Positions 18,785 through 26,653 of a stretch of 64,000 nucleotides of DNA are shown piece after piece; position 1 is the first letter of the stretch, and every line of letters starts with the position of its first letter. Below the pieces are notes generated by a model. The model was not told the DNA's origin. It was given only the letters and a program-made list of their open reading frames with translations, and made no database searches. This DNA is from Tistlia consotensis USBA 355 (GTDB taxonomy: Bacteria; Pseudomonadota; Alphaproteobacteria; Kiloniellales; DSM-21159). The stretch covers positions 124,001 to 188,000 of the forward strand of contig NZ_FWZX01000007.1 of assembly GCF_900177295.1 (NCBI RefSeq), in the 5' to 3' direction. Made by a program: the position numbers and the translations under genes.

Positions 18785-19380
18785 AGCGGCGGCCGCCCGG
18801 CCCGCGACAGGGCCACGCCGGTCATCCGCTCGGCGAGCGGCACGACCAGGCCGGCCGGCCGCGCGACCAGGGGCGACAGCGGCCCCAGGCAGGCCGCCGC
18901 CTCGTCGGGCAGGTCGAGCTCGGCGTCGTCGAGGGCGTTGCGCAGGGCGAGCACCGCCTCGGTGTCGCCCTCGATGGCGAGATCCCGGGAGAAGAACAGG
19001 GCGTCGCCATCGAGCCGGCCGTGGATCATCCCAAGCAGGGCCGCCAGCGGCCCGGCGATGCGCGCGTGCCAAGCCGAGCGGAGCACCGGCCGGCCGACGA
19101 TCTCGACCTGCGGACCCTCGGGCCGCGGCCACAGCCGGACCGCGACCGGCAGGTCCGTCGGATCGATCAGGAAGGTCGCCGAGGCATGCTCCCCGAGCCG
19201 CTCGAAGAGATCCGGATGCCGGCGACCGACGCCCGCGACCAGGCGCTGAAGCGCCCAGCGCAGCGCCGGACGCGGCAGCAGCGCGAGCAGCTCGGCCGCT
19301 CGCGGCGGCACGGTCGGAATCCCCGGCTTGCCGTCGCCCGCGCCCGCCGCGCGGCGCCCCTCTCGATCCGACCTGAACAC
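18781..19380 (-). CDS. ubiT: UbiT, SCP2-domain accessory factor of anaerobic ubiquinone synthesis
   Basis: 199-residue SCP2 lipid-binding protein that holds ubiquinone intermediates for UbiUV. The SCP2 core spans about residues 50-170 (ATFLIDPTDLPVAVRLWP, then FSRDLAIEGDTEAVLALRNA, the conserved SCP2 C-terminal segment). The open frame extends upstream, but a GTG at 19380 with GGGAGG 8 nt before it gives the usual length. The stop overlaps the ubiU GTG. The gene order T-U-V on one strand identifies it. Confidence 0.9.
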   Translation of the reverse strand: MFRSDREGRRAAGAGDGKPGIPTVPPRAAELLALLPRPALRWALQRLVAGVGRRHPDLFERLGEHASATFLIDPTDLPVAVRLWPRPEGPQVEIVGRPVLRSAWHARIAGPLAALLGMIHGRLDGDALFFSRDLAIEGDTEAVLALRNALDDAELDLPDEAAACLGPLSPLVARPAGLVVPLAERMTGVALSRAGRPPL

Positions 19381-19472
19381 GCTCCCGTCCTCCCGCTGCG
19401 GCCGCGGAGCCGCGCCAGACGCGTCGACTCCGGGACCGCCCCGGAGGGTTCCACAGCCGCCCGGCCCGGGAT

Positions 19473-19486
19473 TTGATCCAGCGCAA
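19473..19486. promoter_or_regulatory. FNR/FixK-type box between ubiT and the DUF5996 gene
   Basis: Plus strand TTGATCCAGCGCAA: a perfect TTGAT half site and CGCAA as the other half, fitting TTGA-N6-GCAA, the same core as the nosR box. The centre is about 99 bp from the ubiT GTG and 88 bp from the ATG of the divergent gene. ubiTUV is known to be under Fnr-type control in other proteobacteria; here the same control is inferred from the motif. Confidence 0.65.
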
Positions 19487-19567
19487 AAGCCGCCGCCCCG
19501 CCGCCCGTCGGCGCGCGCCGATGCTATGCTCCGCCGCCGACTCCAGCGGAAAGCAAGGACCGCCCCG

Positions 19568-20524
19568 ATGAGCGTGCCCCCGACGCGACGGCCCGACTGG
19601 CCCGAGATCCCCTTTCCGGCCTGGCGCGAGACCTGCCGGCACCTGCACCTGATGACCCAGGTCGTCGGCAAGTACCGCCTCGCCCGCTCGCCCTGGCTCA
19701 ACCACTCCTGGCACGCGACGCTCTACGTCACCGCGCGTGGCCTCGCCACCGGCCCGGTGCCCGACGGGGCGCGAACCCTTGAGATCGAGTTCGACTGCCT
19801 CGACCACCTGCTGCTGCTGCGCGCCGACGACGGCGGGACGCGGCGCCTGCCGCTCGGGCCGGGCTCGCTGGCCGCCTTCCACCAGGCCTTCCGGACGGCC
19901 CTGGCGGAGCTCGGCGCCGACCCGCGCTTCGACGGTCGGCCGAACGAGCTGCCGGCCCCGGTGCGCTTCGCCGAGGACCAGGAGCAGCGGCCCTACGACC
20001 GCGACGCGGTCGAGCGCTTCTGGCGTGCGCTGCTCGCGATCGACCGCGTGTTCCGGCGCTTCCGCAGCGGCTTCCTCGGCAAGGTCTCGCCGGCCCATCT
20101 GTTCTGGGGCTCCTTCGACCTGGCGGTCACCCGCTTCTCGGGCCGGCGCGCGCCGCTGCATCCCGGCGGCATCCCCGCGCTGCCCGACGCCGTGACCCGC
20201 GAGGCCTATTCCCACGAGGTCGCCTCGGCCGGCTTCTGGCCGGGCGGCGGCGGGCTCGAGGAGCCGGCCTTCTACGCCTACGCCTATCCGGCGCCGGCCG
20301 GCTTCGCCGAGGCCGCGGTCGCGCCGGCGGAAGCCTGTTTCCACAAGGATCTCGGCGAGTTCCTGCTGCCCTACGAGGCAGTGCGCCGGGCCGCCGATCC
20401 CGAGGCCGCGCTGCTCGCCTTCCTGCAGTCGACCTATGCCGCCGCCGCCGACCTCGGCGGCTGGGACCGCGCCGCCCTGGACTGCGACCTCGGCGAGCCG
20501 CGGCGGCCACGACCCGTCGAGTAG
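19568..20524 (+). CDS. DUF5996 family protein, divergent from ubiT
   Basis: 318 residues of an uncharacterised family recognised from its conserved N-terminal half: WPEIPFPAWRETCRHLHL, TQVVGKYRLARSPWLNHSWH, LYVTARGLATGPVPDG and IEFDCLDHLL. Many conserved Trp, His and Tyr residues occur in the C-terminal half (HLFWGSFDLAVTRFSGRRAP; SHEVASAGFWPGGG). No signal or membrane segment. The ATG at 19568 is chosen because the family starts at about this point. It may share the FNR-type box with ubiT. Biochemical function is unknown. Confidence 0.82.
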   Translation: MSVPPTRRPDWPEIPFPAWRETCRHLHLMTQVVGKYRLARSPWLNHSWHATLYVTARGLATGPVPDGARTLEIEFDCLDHLLLLRADDGGTRRLPLGPGSLAAFHQAFRTALAELGADPRFDGRPNELPAPVRFAEDQEQRPYDRDAVERFWRALLAIDRVFRRFRSGFLGKVSPAHLFWGSFDLAVTRFSGRRAPLHPGGIPALPDAVTREAYSHEVASAGFWPGGGGLEEPAFYAYAYPAPAGFAEAAVAPAEACFHKDLGEFLLPYEAVRRAADPEAALLAFLQSTYAAAADLGGWDRAALDCDLGEPRRPRPVE

Positions 20525-20750
20525 AAAGCTCACTTCATTCCGCCGTGATTGTTCAGTTGTGGCACGCGCAGCGCCTGGGCGCCCAAACCTTCAGAGCACA
20601 TGCCGGGTCGATCTTTTATCTACGTAAAATAGAATTACTATTCATATATTATCTTTTTGGTTGACATTTGTTTTGACTCCTGCTAGACGAGGCCGATTTT
20701 GATGATCTTGCTCCTTTGATCTGCAAACCGGCGGAGATGGAGTGATTTTG
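20525..20750 (+). promoter_or_regulatory. AT-rich intergenic region with a candidate sigma70 promoter
   Basis: Base composition falls sharply after the DUF5996 stop. A TTGACA at 20661-20666 and TAGACG at 20684-20689, 17 nt apart, form a plausible promoter for the following gene; the -35 is perfect and the -10 poor. GGAG at 20739-20742 can serve as ribosome site for the ATG at 20751. No other feature is seen in the first 120 bp. Confidence 0.45.
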
Positions 20751-21578
20751 ATGAGAATTACTATTTTCCGGGGCACTTCAAGAAGATCGATGCTATCAAT
20801 TTGCGTCGTTCTCTTGGTGATCTGTCCTTTGTTCCGGTCGGCCGCAGCTACAGAGAAAGTGGAATGCTCGGCCCCATTACCAATAGAGATAAATATTAAG
20901 CCACCACCTCAAAATATTCCCGAATCACTTGCTCGGTTTCACGGATTTTGGGGAAATGAAAGATGGAATGGATTGTTATGCAATCTTCTTTTTCTCGAAG
21001 TGCGCGATAATCAGGGATCTGTCACTGGAATTTACAGCTGGGGCGACAGCCAAAGATTGGGAATTTCGTCTGGTTACATAAATATAGTGGGAACCATCAC
21101 GGGATCCCGTCTCACCCTCAGCCGGTTTAGCAATGGTGCCGAGGTCACCTACAACTTGACCTCACAAGGGCTGCAAGGAACTTACTTGAAAGATGGGGTG
21201 ACAAGTTACGTTACACTGATTCACCTCTCTCAGGAGGCAGCATTAAGAGGAAACAAAGTCCGGCAGGAAGACATTCGTGCATTGGTTGGAAAATGGGAGG
21301 GGAAGTACGTATTCAAGGACACAGGCGACGGCGGTTACAGCACGCTCTGGGTCCATTCCATCAACGAGGCTGGAGCAGATGTTACAATTGAATGGCGTTG
21401 GCCTGTTCAGAGAAGCGACTCTACTCATGTGACGGCTGCACTTGTACGCGATGAAAAGGGCCGCATTATCGGCATCGAGCCCTGGAGAGGAAGCCGGCTG
21501 ATGTTCAGAGGCAACCGATTGGTTGGAGACCTAAAAATGATACCGGGAATTGCATCTCATACGTTTGAGAAGGACTAA
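20751..21578 (+). CDS. Secreted protein of unknown function in an AT-rich island
   Basis: 275 residues. A Sec signal peptide (SMLSICVVLLVICPLFRSAA, cleavage near AAATEK) is followed by a mature protein with two related beta-rich segments: residues about 60-160 (FHGFWGNERWNGLLC...GYINIVGTITGSRLTLSRFSNG) and about 175-270 (ALVGKWEGKYVFKDTGDGG...IEPWRGSRLMFRGNRLVGDL). Both read as lipocalin-like or extracellular-sensor folds with G-x-W starts. Codon use is far more AT-rich than all neighbours, suggesting horizontal acquisition. A GTG at 20742 is the alternative start. I do not recognise the family. Confidence 0.75.
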   Translation: MRITIFRGTSRRSMLSICVVLLVICPLFRSAAATEKVECSAPLPIEINIKPPPQNIPESLARFHGFWGNERWNGLLCNLLFLEVRDNQGSVTGIYSWGDSQRLGISSGYINIVGTITGSRLTLSRFSNGAEVTYNLTSQGLQGTYLKDGVTSYVTLIHLSQEAALRGNKVRQEDIRALVGKWEGKYVFKDTGDGGYSTLWVHSINEAGADVTIEWRWPVQRSDSTHVTAALVRDEKGRIIGIEPWRGSRLMFRGNRLVGDLKMIPGIASHTFEKD

Positions 21579-21793
21579 TACCGCCCCCCATCTCCCGGGC
21601 CACCGGCCTGCAATTCTCTGCGAGTGTTCTCGGCCCATGATATTCATAGGGCACGGAGCTTGATGCTTGTCACCCTCCTGCTCACTCGACAGACTATCAG
21701 GTCGCAGACTGTCCAAGTTCTTCCAGTGAAGCCGCTGAACAAACACTGCAAGATCCCATCGGCTGTCGGCACCCAAAGTCCGCCGGTCTGTCC

Positions 21794-22927
21794 TCACGCC
21801 GCCAGCTGCCGCGCCAGGATCAGGCGCTGGACCTCGCTGGTGCCCTCGTAGATCTGGCAGACCCGGACGTCGCGGTAGATGCGCTCGACCGGATAGTCCT
21901 CCAGGTAGCCGTAGCCGCCGTGCACCTGGATCGCCGCCGAGCAGACCTCCTCGGCGATCTCGCTGGCGAAGAGCTTGGCCATCGAGGCCTCCTGCAGGCA
22001 GGGCCGGCCGGCGTCCCTCAGGGCTGCGGCGTGCAGGGTCATCAGCTCGGCGGCGTGCAGCTTGGTCGCGCAGTCGGCGAGCTTGAAGCCGACCGCCTGG
22101 TGCTCGACGATCCGCTTGCCCATCGCCTCGCGCTCGCGGGCATAGGCGACGGCGTGCTCGAAGGCCGAGCGGGCCATGCCGACCGACTGGGCGGCGATGC
22201 CGATGCGCCCGCCCTCCAGGCCGGAGAGCGCGATCCGGTAGCCCTGCCCCTCCTCGCCGAGCAGCAGGTCCGGGGTCAGCTCCATCTCCTCGAAGACGAT
22301 CTGGCAGGTGTCCGAGCCGCGCTGGCCGAGCTTCCGCTCCTTGCGCGCGACGCGGTAGCCGGGCGTCGCGGTCGGCACCAGGAAGGCCGAGATGCCCTTC
22401 TTGCCGGCCTCGGGGTCGGTCACCGCGAAGACGATGGCGACCGCGGCGTTCTCGCCCGAGGTGATGAACTGCTTGGTGCCGTTCAGCACCCACTTGTTGC
22501 CCTCCTTGCGGGCCCGCGTCCTGATCGCCGAGGCGTCGGAGCCGGCGCCCGGCTCGGTCAGGCAGAAGGCGCCGATCTGCTCGCCGCGCGCCATCGGCTT
22601 GAGGAAGCGCTCCTTCTGGGCCTGCGTGCCGAACTTCAGGATCGGCAGGCAGCCGACCGAGTTGTGCACCGACATGATGGTCGAGCAGGCGCCGTCGCCG
22701 GCCGCGACCTCGATGAGGGCCAGGGCGTAGGAGACGACGTCGGTGCCGGCGCCGTCCCACTCCTCGGGCACCAGCATGCCGAGGAAGCCGAGCTCGGCCA
22801 GGCCCTCGACCCCTTCCTTCGGGAAGCGCGCCTCGCGGTCCCACTCGGCGGCCAGCGGCGCCAGCCGGTCGCGGGCGAACTGCCGGGCGGTATCGCGGAT
22901 CAGGCTCTGTTCCTCGTTGAGGATCAT
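21794..22927 (-). CDS. Acyl-CoA dehydrogenase (short/medium-chain type)
   Basis: FAD-dependent enzyme of 377 residues, the standard length. Visible family signatures: [17 protein letters not shown] (FAD/substrate loop), FITSGENA, and the C-terminal [20 protein letters not shown] followed by [10 protein letters not shown], where the Glu is the catalytic base of short-chain (butyryl-CoA type) enzymes. Cytoplasmic. It stands alone on the minus strand, with no adjacent ETF or thiolase gene, so the substrate (butyryl-, isovaleryl- or 2-methyl-branched CoA) is open. Confidence 0.93.
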   Translation of the reverse strand: MILNEEQSLIRDTARQFARDRLAPLAAEWDREARFPKEGVEGLAELGFLGMLVPEEWDGAGTDVVSYALALIEVAAGDGACSTIMSVHNSVGCLPILKFGTQAQKERFLKPMARGEQIGAFCLTEPGAGSDASAIRTRARKEGNKWVLNGTKQFITSGENAAVAIVFAVTDPEAGKKGISAFLVPTATPGYRVARKERKLGQRGSDTCQIVFEEMELTPDLLLGEEGQGYRIALSGLEGGRIGIAAQSVGMARSAFEHAVAYAREREAMGKRIVEHQAVGFKLADCATKLHAAELMTLHAAALRDAGRPCLQEASMAKLFASEIAEEVCSAAIQVHGGYGYLEDYPVERIYRDVRVCQIYEGTSEVQRLILARQLAA

Positions 22928-22954
22928 CGGGACGCTCCTTCCTCTTGCTCGGCC

Positions 22955-22999
22955 GGGCTCGGTGCGACCGGGCTCGGTGCGACCGGGCTCGGTGCGACC
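22955..22999. repeat. Three tandem copies of a 15-bp unit
   Basis: GGGCTCGGTGCGACC occurs at 22955-22969, 22970-22984 and 22985-22999, followed by a degenerate fourth copy to about 23011. It lies between the divergent acyl-CoA dehydrogenase and GGDEF genes, beginning 27 bp upstream of the dehydrogenase ATG. The unit length is a multiple of three but no gene uses it. It may vary in copy number between strains. Confidence 0.85.
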
Positions 23000-23214
23000 G
23001 GGCCCGGTCCGGGCGGAGCATCGGGCGGCGGCCCCGGCGAATCAAGCGGCCGGCCGGGCCGGGCTTGCCGGGCGCCCGGCAGGATTTGCCCGGGCGCCCC
23101 GGCAAGAGCTGCCGCACAGGGTCGACGGAGCCAGCGTTTCCGGGGATTCCACCGGTCGGCACGGAGCTTGCTGATGAGCCGCCGGAACGACCTGTCCGCT
23201 GGGGGAGACCGACC

Positions 23215-23937
23215 GTGCCTGACGGCGCCGCCATGCCCTTGACCGCCTTCGAGATCAGCCAGGAGCGGGGTACCGCCTCGCTGCTCGACTTCGACGGCGT
23301 CGCGCTCAAGCTGCGCCGCCTCGCCGAGCGGATGGCCGACCAGATCGATCCCGACGCGCGCGCCGCCGCCGAGGAGCTGCTGGCTGCCGCCGAGGAGGCC
23401 GAGCGCGCCCTGGTCGACCGCAGCCGCCGGATCCGCCAGCTCGAGAACCTCTCGATCACCGACGAGCTGACCGGCCTGCTCAACCGCCGCGGCTTCCAGG
23501 AGATGCTGCGCCGCGCCCTCGCCGACGCCGAGCGCCACGGCGAGGAGGGCCTGCTGCTGCTCTGCGACCTCGACCACTTCAAGGCGACCAACGACTCCTA
23601 CGGCCACCTCGCCGGCGATTCGGTGCTGAGCGCCGTCGCCGAGACCCTGCGCCGCTCGACCCGCCGCAACGACGCCGTGGCGCGGCTCGGCGGCGACGAG
23701 TTCGCCGTGCTGATGCCCAAGACGCCGGTGGCGCGCGCCGAGCGCCTCGCCGCCAAGCTGTCCGACGCAGTCAACCACCTGCTGGTGCCCTGGGGTCACA
23801 AGAAGATCCCCGTCGCCGCCTCCTTCGGCTGGGAGAGCTACGACCCCAAGAGCCGTCCCGACCGCCTGTTCTTCCTGGCCGACCGCAAGCTCTACCGCTG
23901 CAAGCGCCCCCACGCCCCCGACATCGTCGAGCACTGA
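23215..23937 (+). CDS. Diguanylate cyclase (GGDEF), soluble
   Basis: 240 residues making cyclic di-GMP from two GTP. An N-terminal coiled coil (about 45-80) probably mediates dimerisation, followed by the GGDEF domain from ITDELTGLLNRRGF. The active-site motif GGDEF is intact at 159-163 and the inhibitory I-site RxxD (R150-D153) lies five residues before it, so product inhibition is expected. No sensor domain, signal or membrane helix is present. GTG at 23215 is chosen for the GGGGGAG 7 nt upstream; ATG 23233 is possible. Confidence 0.92.
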   Translation: MPDGAAMPLTAFEISQERGTASLLDFDGVALKLRRLAERMADQIDPDARAAAEELLAAAEEAERALVDRSRRIRQLENLSITDELTGLLNRRGFQEMLRRALADAERHGEEGLLLLCDLDHFKATNDSYGHLAGDSVLSAVAETLRRSTRRNDAVARLGGDEFAVLMPKTPVARAERLAAKLSDAVNHLLVPWGHKKIPVAASFGWESYDPKSRPDRLFFLADRKLYRCKRPHAPDIVEH

Positions 23938-23996
23938 GCGGCCGAGCGCCGGGAGTCGATTGCGCCGGCCGACGGATGGCCTAGACTCGCGCGGCC

Positions 23997-24479
23997 ATGA
24001 AGCTGCCGCGCGTCGTCCGCCTCGACCAGTCCGACGTCTACGTCTTCACCCGTGCCGCCGAGCCGGGCGAACCGGCGATCCCGGGCGGCTTCGCCTTCCT
24101 GGAGAACGACCCCGCGGACCTCGAGGGCGAGGCGCAGCTCGCCTTCCGCAACAGCTGGCTCGGCCTGACCTCCTTCGGCCGCGCCTCGCTGGTCGAGATC
24201 GCCGATGTCGAGGAGGCCGATGTCGCCGCCGCCGTCGAGCGCCTCGCCCGGCATTTCGTCGAGACCTACGGCGCGCCGGGCCTGACCGCCGCCCTGCCGG
24301 TCGCCCGCCGCGAGCTCGACGAGGCGAGCCGGCTCTGCGAGCACAAGACCGGGACCCTGCTGTCGGTCGAGCGCGACCTCGACGAGGCCGGCGAGATCGT
24401 CGAGCGCTTCCGGGTCGTCGAGCCGTCGCGGGCGCCCGACCACGCACCGATCTGGCGCATCGTCGACGAGCCGGAGTGA
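23997..24479 (+). CDS. Conserved hypothetical protein, probably DUF6505-type
   Basis: 160 residues starting MKLPRVVRLDQSDVYVFTRA and containing AFRNSWLGLTSFGRASLVEIA and LARHFVETYGAPG, a pattern I recall from a small alphaproteobacterial family of unknown function (family number from memory). Cytoplasmic, acidic, no cofactor motif. It is 59 nt downstream of the GGDEF gene on the same strand, so the two may be cotranscribed. No function can be assigned. Confidence 0.72.
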   Translation: MKLPRVVRLDQSDVYVFTRAAEPGEPAIPGGFAFLENDPADLEGEAQLAFRNSWLGLTSFGRASLVEIADVEEADVAAAVERLARHFVETYGAPGLTAALPVARRELDEASRLCEHKTGTLLSVERDLDEAGEIVERFRVVEPSRAPDHAPIWRIVDEPE

Positions 24480-24503
24480 GCGGCCGGCGCGGCCGCAACG
24501 ATT

Positions 24504-24543
24504 CCGTCAAGTCCCGGTGATGTAACCGTCATACCTGCGTCAT
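24504..24543 (+). promoter_or_regulatory. Pho-box array (PhoB site) upstream of phnC
   Basis: Four 7-bp elements repeat every 11 bp: CCGTCAA at 24504, CGGTGAT at 24515, CCGTCAT at 24526 and GCGTCAT at 24537, each separated by 4 bp. The last two resemble the Pho-box consensus CTGTCAT-N4-CTGTCAT. Two adjacent boxes could bind two PhoB dimers. The array ends 88 bp before the phnC ATG, consistent with induction by phosphate starvation. Confidence 0.75.
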
Positions 24544-24631
24544 AACGTCGCTACCGAACGCCGCCAGACTGCGCGGCGACTTCGGTGGGCGCTTGCCCCG
24601 CCGGCCAGGATCATCGCTGCCGGGAGAGCGC

Positions 24632-25483
24632 ATGCAGGCGATCGAGATCTCGAGCCTCGCCAAGAGCTTCGGCGCGCAGCCCGCGCTCGCCGGCGTGTCC
24701 CTGACCGTCGCACCGGGCGAGATGGTCGCGCTGATCGGCGCGTCCGGCTCCGGCAAGTCGACGCTGATCCGCCACGTCGCCGGCCTGCTCGCCGGCGACC
24801 GCGCGACCGGCTCCGTGCAGGTGCTCGGCCGGCCGGTTCAGCACGGCGGCCGGCTGGCCCGCGGCCTGCGCGCCTTGCGCTGCGAGATCGGCGTCATCTT
24901 TCAGCAGTTCAACCTGGTCGGACGGCTGTCGCTGCTGACCAACGTGCTGCTCGGCACCCTCGGCCGCGTGCCCGTCTGGCGGGGCAGCCTCGGGCTGTTC
25001 AGCGATGCCGAGAAGCTGGAGGCGATGGCGGCCCTGCAGCGGGTCGGCATGGCCGGCTACGCCGGCCAGCGCGCCTCGACCCTGTCGGGCGGCCAGCAGC
25101 AGCGGGCGGCGATCGCGCGCTGCCTGGTCCAGCGCGCCCGGCTGGTGCTCGCCGACGAGCCGATCGCCTCGCTCGACCCGGCCTCGGCCAAGCGCGTCAT
25201 GGAGATGCTGGCCGAGATCAACCGCGAGGACGGCATCACCGTCGTGGTCTCGCTGCACCAGGTCGACTACGCGATCCGCTACTGCCGGCGGGTCGTCGCG
25301 CTGCGCGACGGCAAGGTCGTCTACGACGGCCCGACCACGGCCCTGACCCGTGCCTTCCTGCACGAGCTCTACGGCACCAGCAGCGAGGAGCTGCTGCTGT
25401 CGGGCGCCGTCGACGAGACGGAGCCCGCGACGGCTCCGGACGAGAGCTACCCGGAGGCCGCGGTCGCCCGCGCCGCGGGCTGA
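24632..25483 (+). CDS. phnC: Phosphonate ABC transporter ATP-binding protein
   Basis: ATPase of a PhnCDE importer, 283 residues. Walker [11 protein letters not shown]-loop [11 protein letters not shown], signature LSGGQQQR, Walker [14 protein letters not shown] and switch SLHQVDYA (the His-Gln form typical of PhnC) are all intact. A C-terminal extension of about 30 residues rich in Glu and Ala is not needed for the fold. First gene of phnC-D-E and downstream of a Pho-box array. The cargo may be phosphonate, phosphite or phosphate ester; no C-P lyase gene is in the window. Confidence 0.94.
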   Translation: MQAIEISSLAKSFGAQPALAGVSLTVAPGEMVALIGASGSGKSTLIRHVAGLLAGDRATGSVQVLGRPVQHGGRLARGLRALRCEIGVIFQQFNLVGRLSLLTNVLLGTLGRVPVWRGSLGLFSDAEKLEAMAALQRVGMAGYAGQRASTLSGGQQQRAAIARCLVQRARLVLADEPIASLDPASAKRVMEMLAEINREDGITVVVSLHQVDYAIRYCRRVVALRDGKVVYDGPTTALTRAFLHELYGTSSEELLLSGAVDETEPATAPDESYPEAAVARAAG

Positions 25484-25503
25484 GCGCCGGCCGCCGGTCC
25501 ATC

Positions 25504-25527
25504 CCCGCCCCGCTCGAAGGGGGCGGG
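25504..25527 (+). promoter_or_regulatory. Stem-loop between phnC and phnD
   Basis: CCCGCCCC at 25504-25511 pairs with GGGGCGGG at 25520-25527 around an 8-nt loop, in the 72-nt gap between phnC and phnD, followed by a separate strong ribosome site for phnD (AAGGAGGG). It could be an RNA processing or stabilising element giving phnD its own 5' end. Confidence 0.5.
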
Positions 25528-25555
25528 TTCCCACGCGAAACCAAGGAGGGACGAG

Positions 25556-26581
25556 ATGTTACGCACGCTACTGGCCGGCGCGGCGCTGGCCGCGACGGTC
25601 CTCGGCTCGGCTGCGGCCGGCGCCGAGGAGATGAAGGCGATCAACTTCGGCATCATCTCCACCGAGTCCTCGCAGAACCTGAAGGCCAGCTTCGATCCCT
25701 TCCTGAAGGACATGGAGCAGGCCCTCGGCATGCCGGTGAAGGCCTTCTTCGCGCCGGACTACGCCGGCGTCATCGAGGGCATGCGCTTCGGCAAGGTCGA
25801 CGTCGCCTGGTTCGGCAACAAGTCGGCCATGGAGGCCGTCGACCGGGCCGGCGGCGAGATCTTCGCCCAGACCATCAAGGACGACGGCTCCGAGGGCTAC
25901 TACTCCCTGCTGATCGTCAACAAGGACAGCCCGATCAAGAGCCTCGGCGACCTGCTGAAGGCCTGCGGCCAGGGCCTGTCCTTCGGCAACGGCGACCCGA
26001 ACTCGACCTCCGGCTTCCTGGTCCCGAGCTACTACGTCTGGGCCAAGAACGGCGTCGACCCGAAGGCCTGCTTCAAGCGCGTCGTCAACGCCAACCACGA
26101 GACCAACGCGCTGGCCGTGGCCAACGGCCAGGTCGACGTCGCGACCAACAACACCGAGTCGATCTACGCCCGCCTCGCCAAGACCAACCCCGAGGCCGCC
26201 GGCAAGATCCGCGAGATCTGGCGCTCGCCGCTGATCCCCTCCGACCCGATGGTCTGGCGCAAGGACCTGCCGGCCGAGGCCAAGGCGAAGATCTACTACT
26301 TCTTCATGACCTACGGCCGCTTCGGCGACATGGCCAAGGTCGAGCACGAGCGCAAGGTGCTGGCCGAGATGTCCGACGGCTGGGGCCCCTTCCTGGCCTC
26401 CTCCGACGCCCAGCTGATCCCGATCCGCCAGCTCCAGCTGTTCCGCAACAAGCTGAAGATCCAGAACGACGAGACGCTGAGCGCCGAGGAGAAGCAGCAG
26501 AAGACCGCCGCGATCGACGAGCAGCTCGTCGCGCTCGACAAGTGGGCGGCCGTCGTCGCGCCGGCCGGCGCGACCGAGTAG
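25556..26581 (+). CDS. phnD: Phosphonate ABC transporter periplasmic substrate-binding protein
   Basis: 341 residues. Sec signal MLRTLLAGAALAATVLGSAA (cleavage near AGA). The mature N-terminus NFGIISTESSQNLK and the ligand-site segments MRFGKVDVAWFGNKSA and GDPNSTSGFLVPSYYVW, whose Ser-Thr-Ser hydroxyls bind the phosphonate group in E. coli PhnD, are present. Preceded by AAGGAGGG. High expression relative to the permease is suggested by the large hairpin immediately downstream. Confidence 0.95.
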   Translation: MLRTLLAGAALAATVLGSAAAGAEEMKAINFGIISTESSQNLKASFDPFLKDMEQALGMPVKAFFAPDYAGVIEGMRFGKVDVAWFGNKSAMEAVDRAGGEIFAQTIKDDGSEGYYSLLIVNKDSPIKSLGDLLKACGQGLSFGNGDPNSTSGFLVPSYYVWAKNGVDPKACFKRVVNANHETNALAVANGQVDVATNNTESIYARLAKTNPEAAGKIREIWRSPLIPSDPMVWRKDLPAEAKAKIYYFFMTYGRFGDMAKVEHERKVLAEMSDGWGPFLASSDAQLIPIRQLQLFRNKLKIQNDETLSAEEKQQKTAAIDEQLVALDKWAAVVAPAGATE

Positions 26582-26595
26582 CCGGACCGTCGTCT

Positions 26596-26630
26596 CCGGG
26601 GGCGGCCGCGCGGCCGCCCCCGGCCCTTTT
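26596..26630 (+). terminator. Strong terminator-like hairpin between phnD and phnE
   Basis: Perfect 13-bp arms (26596-26608 and 26611-26623) with a 2-nt centre, followed by CCCTTTT. This is the best intrinsic-terminator shape in the window, yet phnE follows 24 nt later on the same strand with no promoter seen, so it probably acts as a partial terminator or 3' mRNA stabiliser that sets PhnD above PhnE. Confidence 0.7.
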
Positions 26631-26653
26631 CCCGAACCAAGCGGACGACCGCC

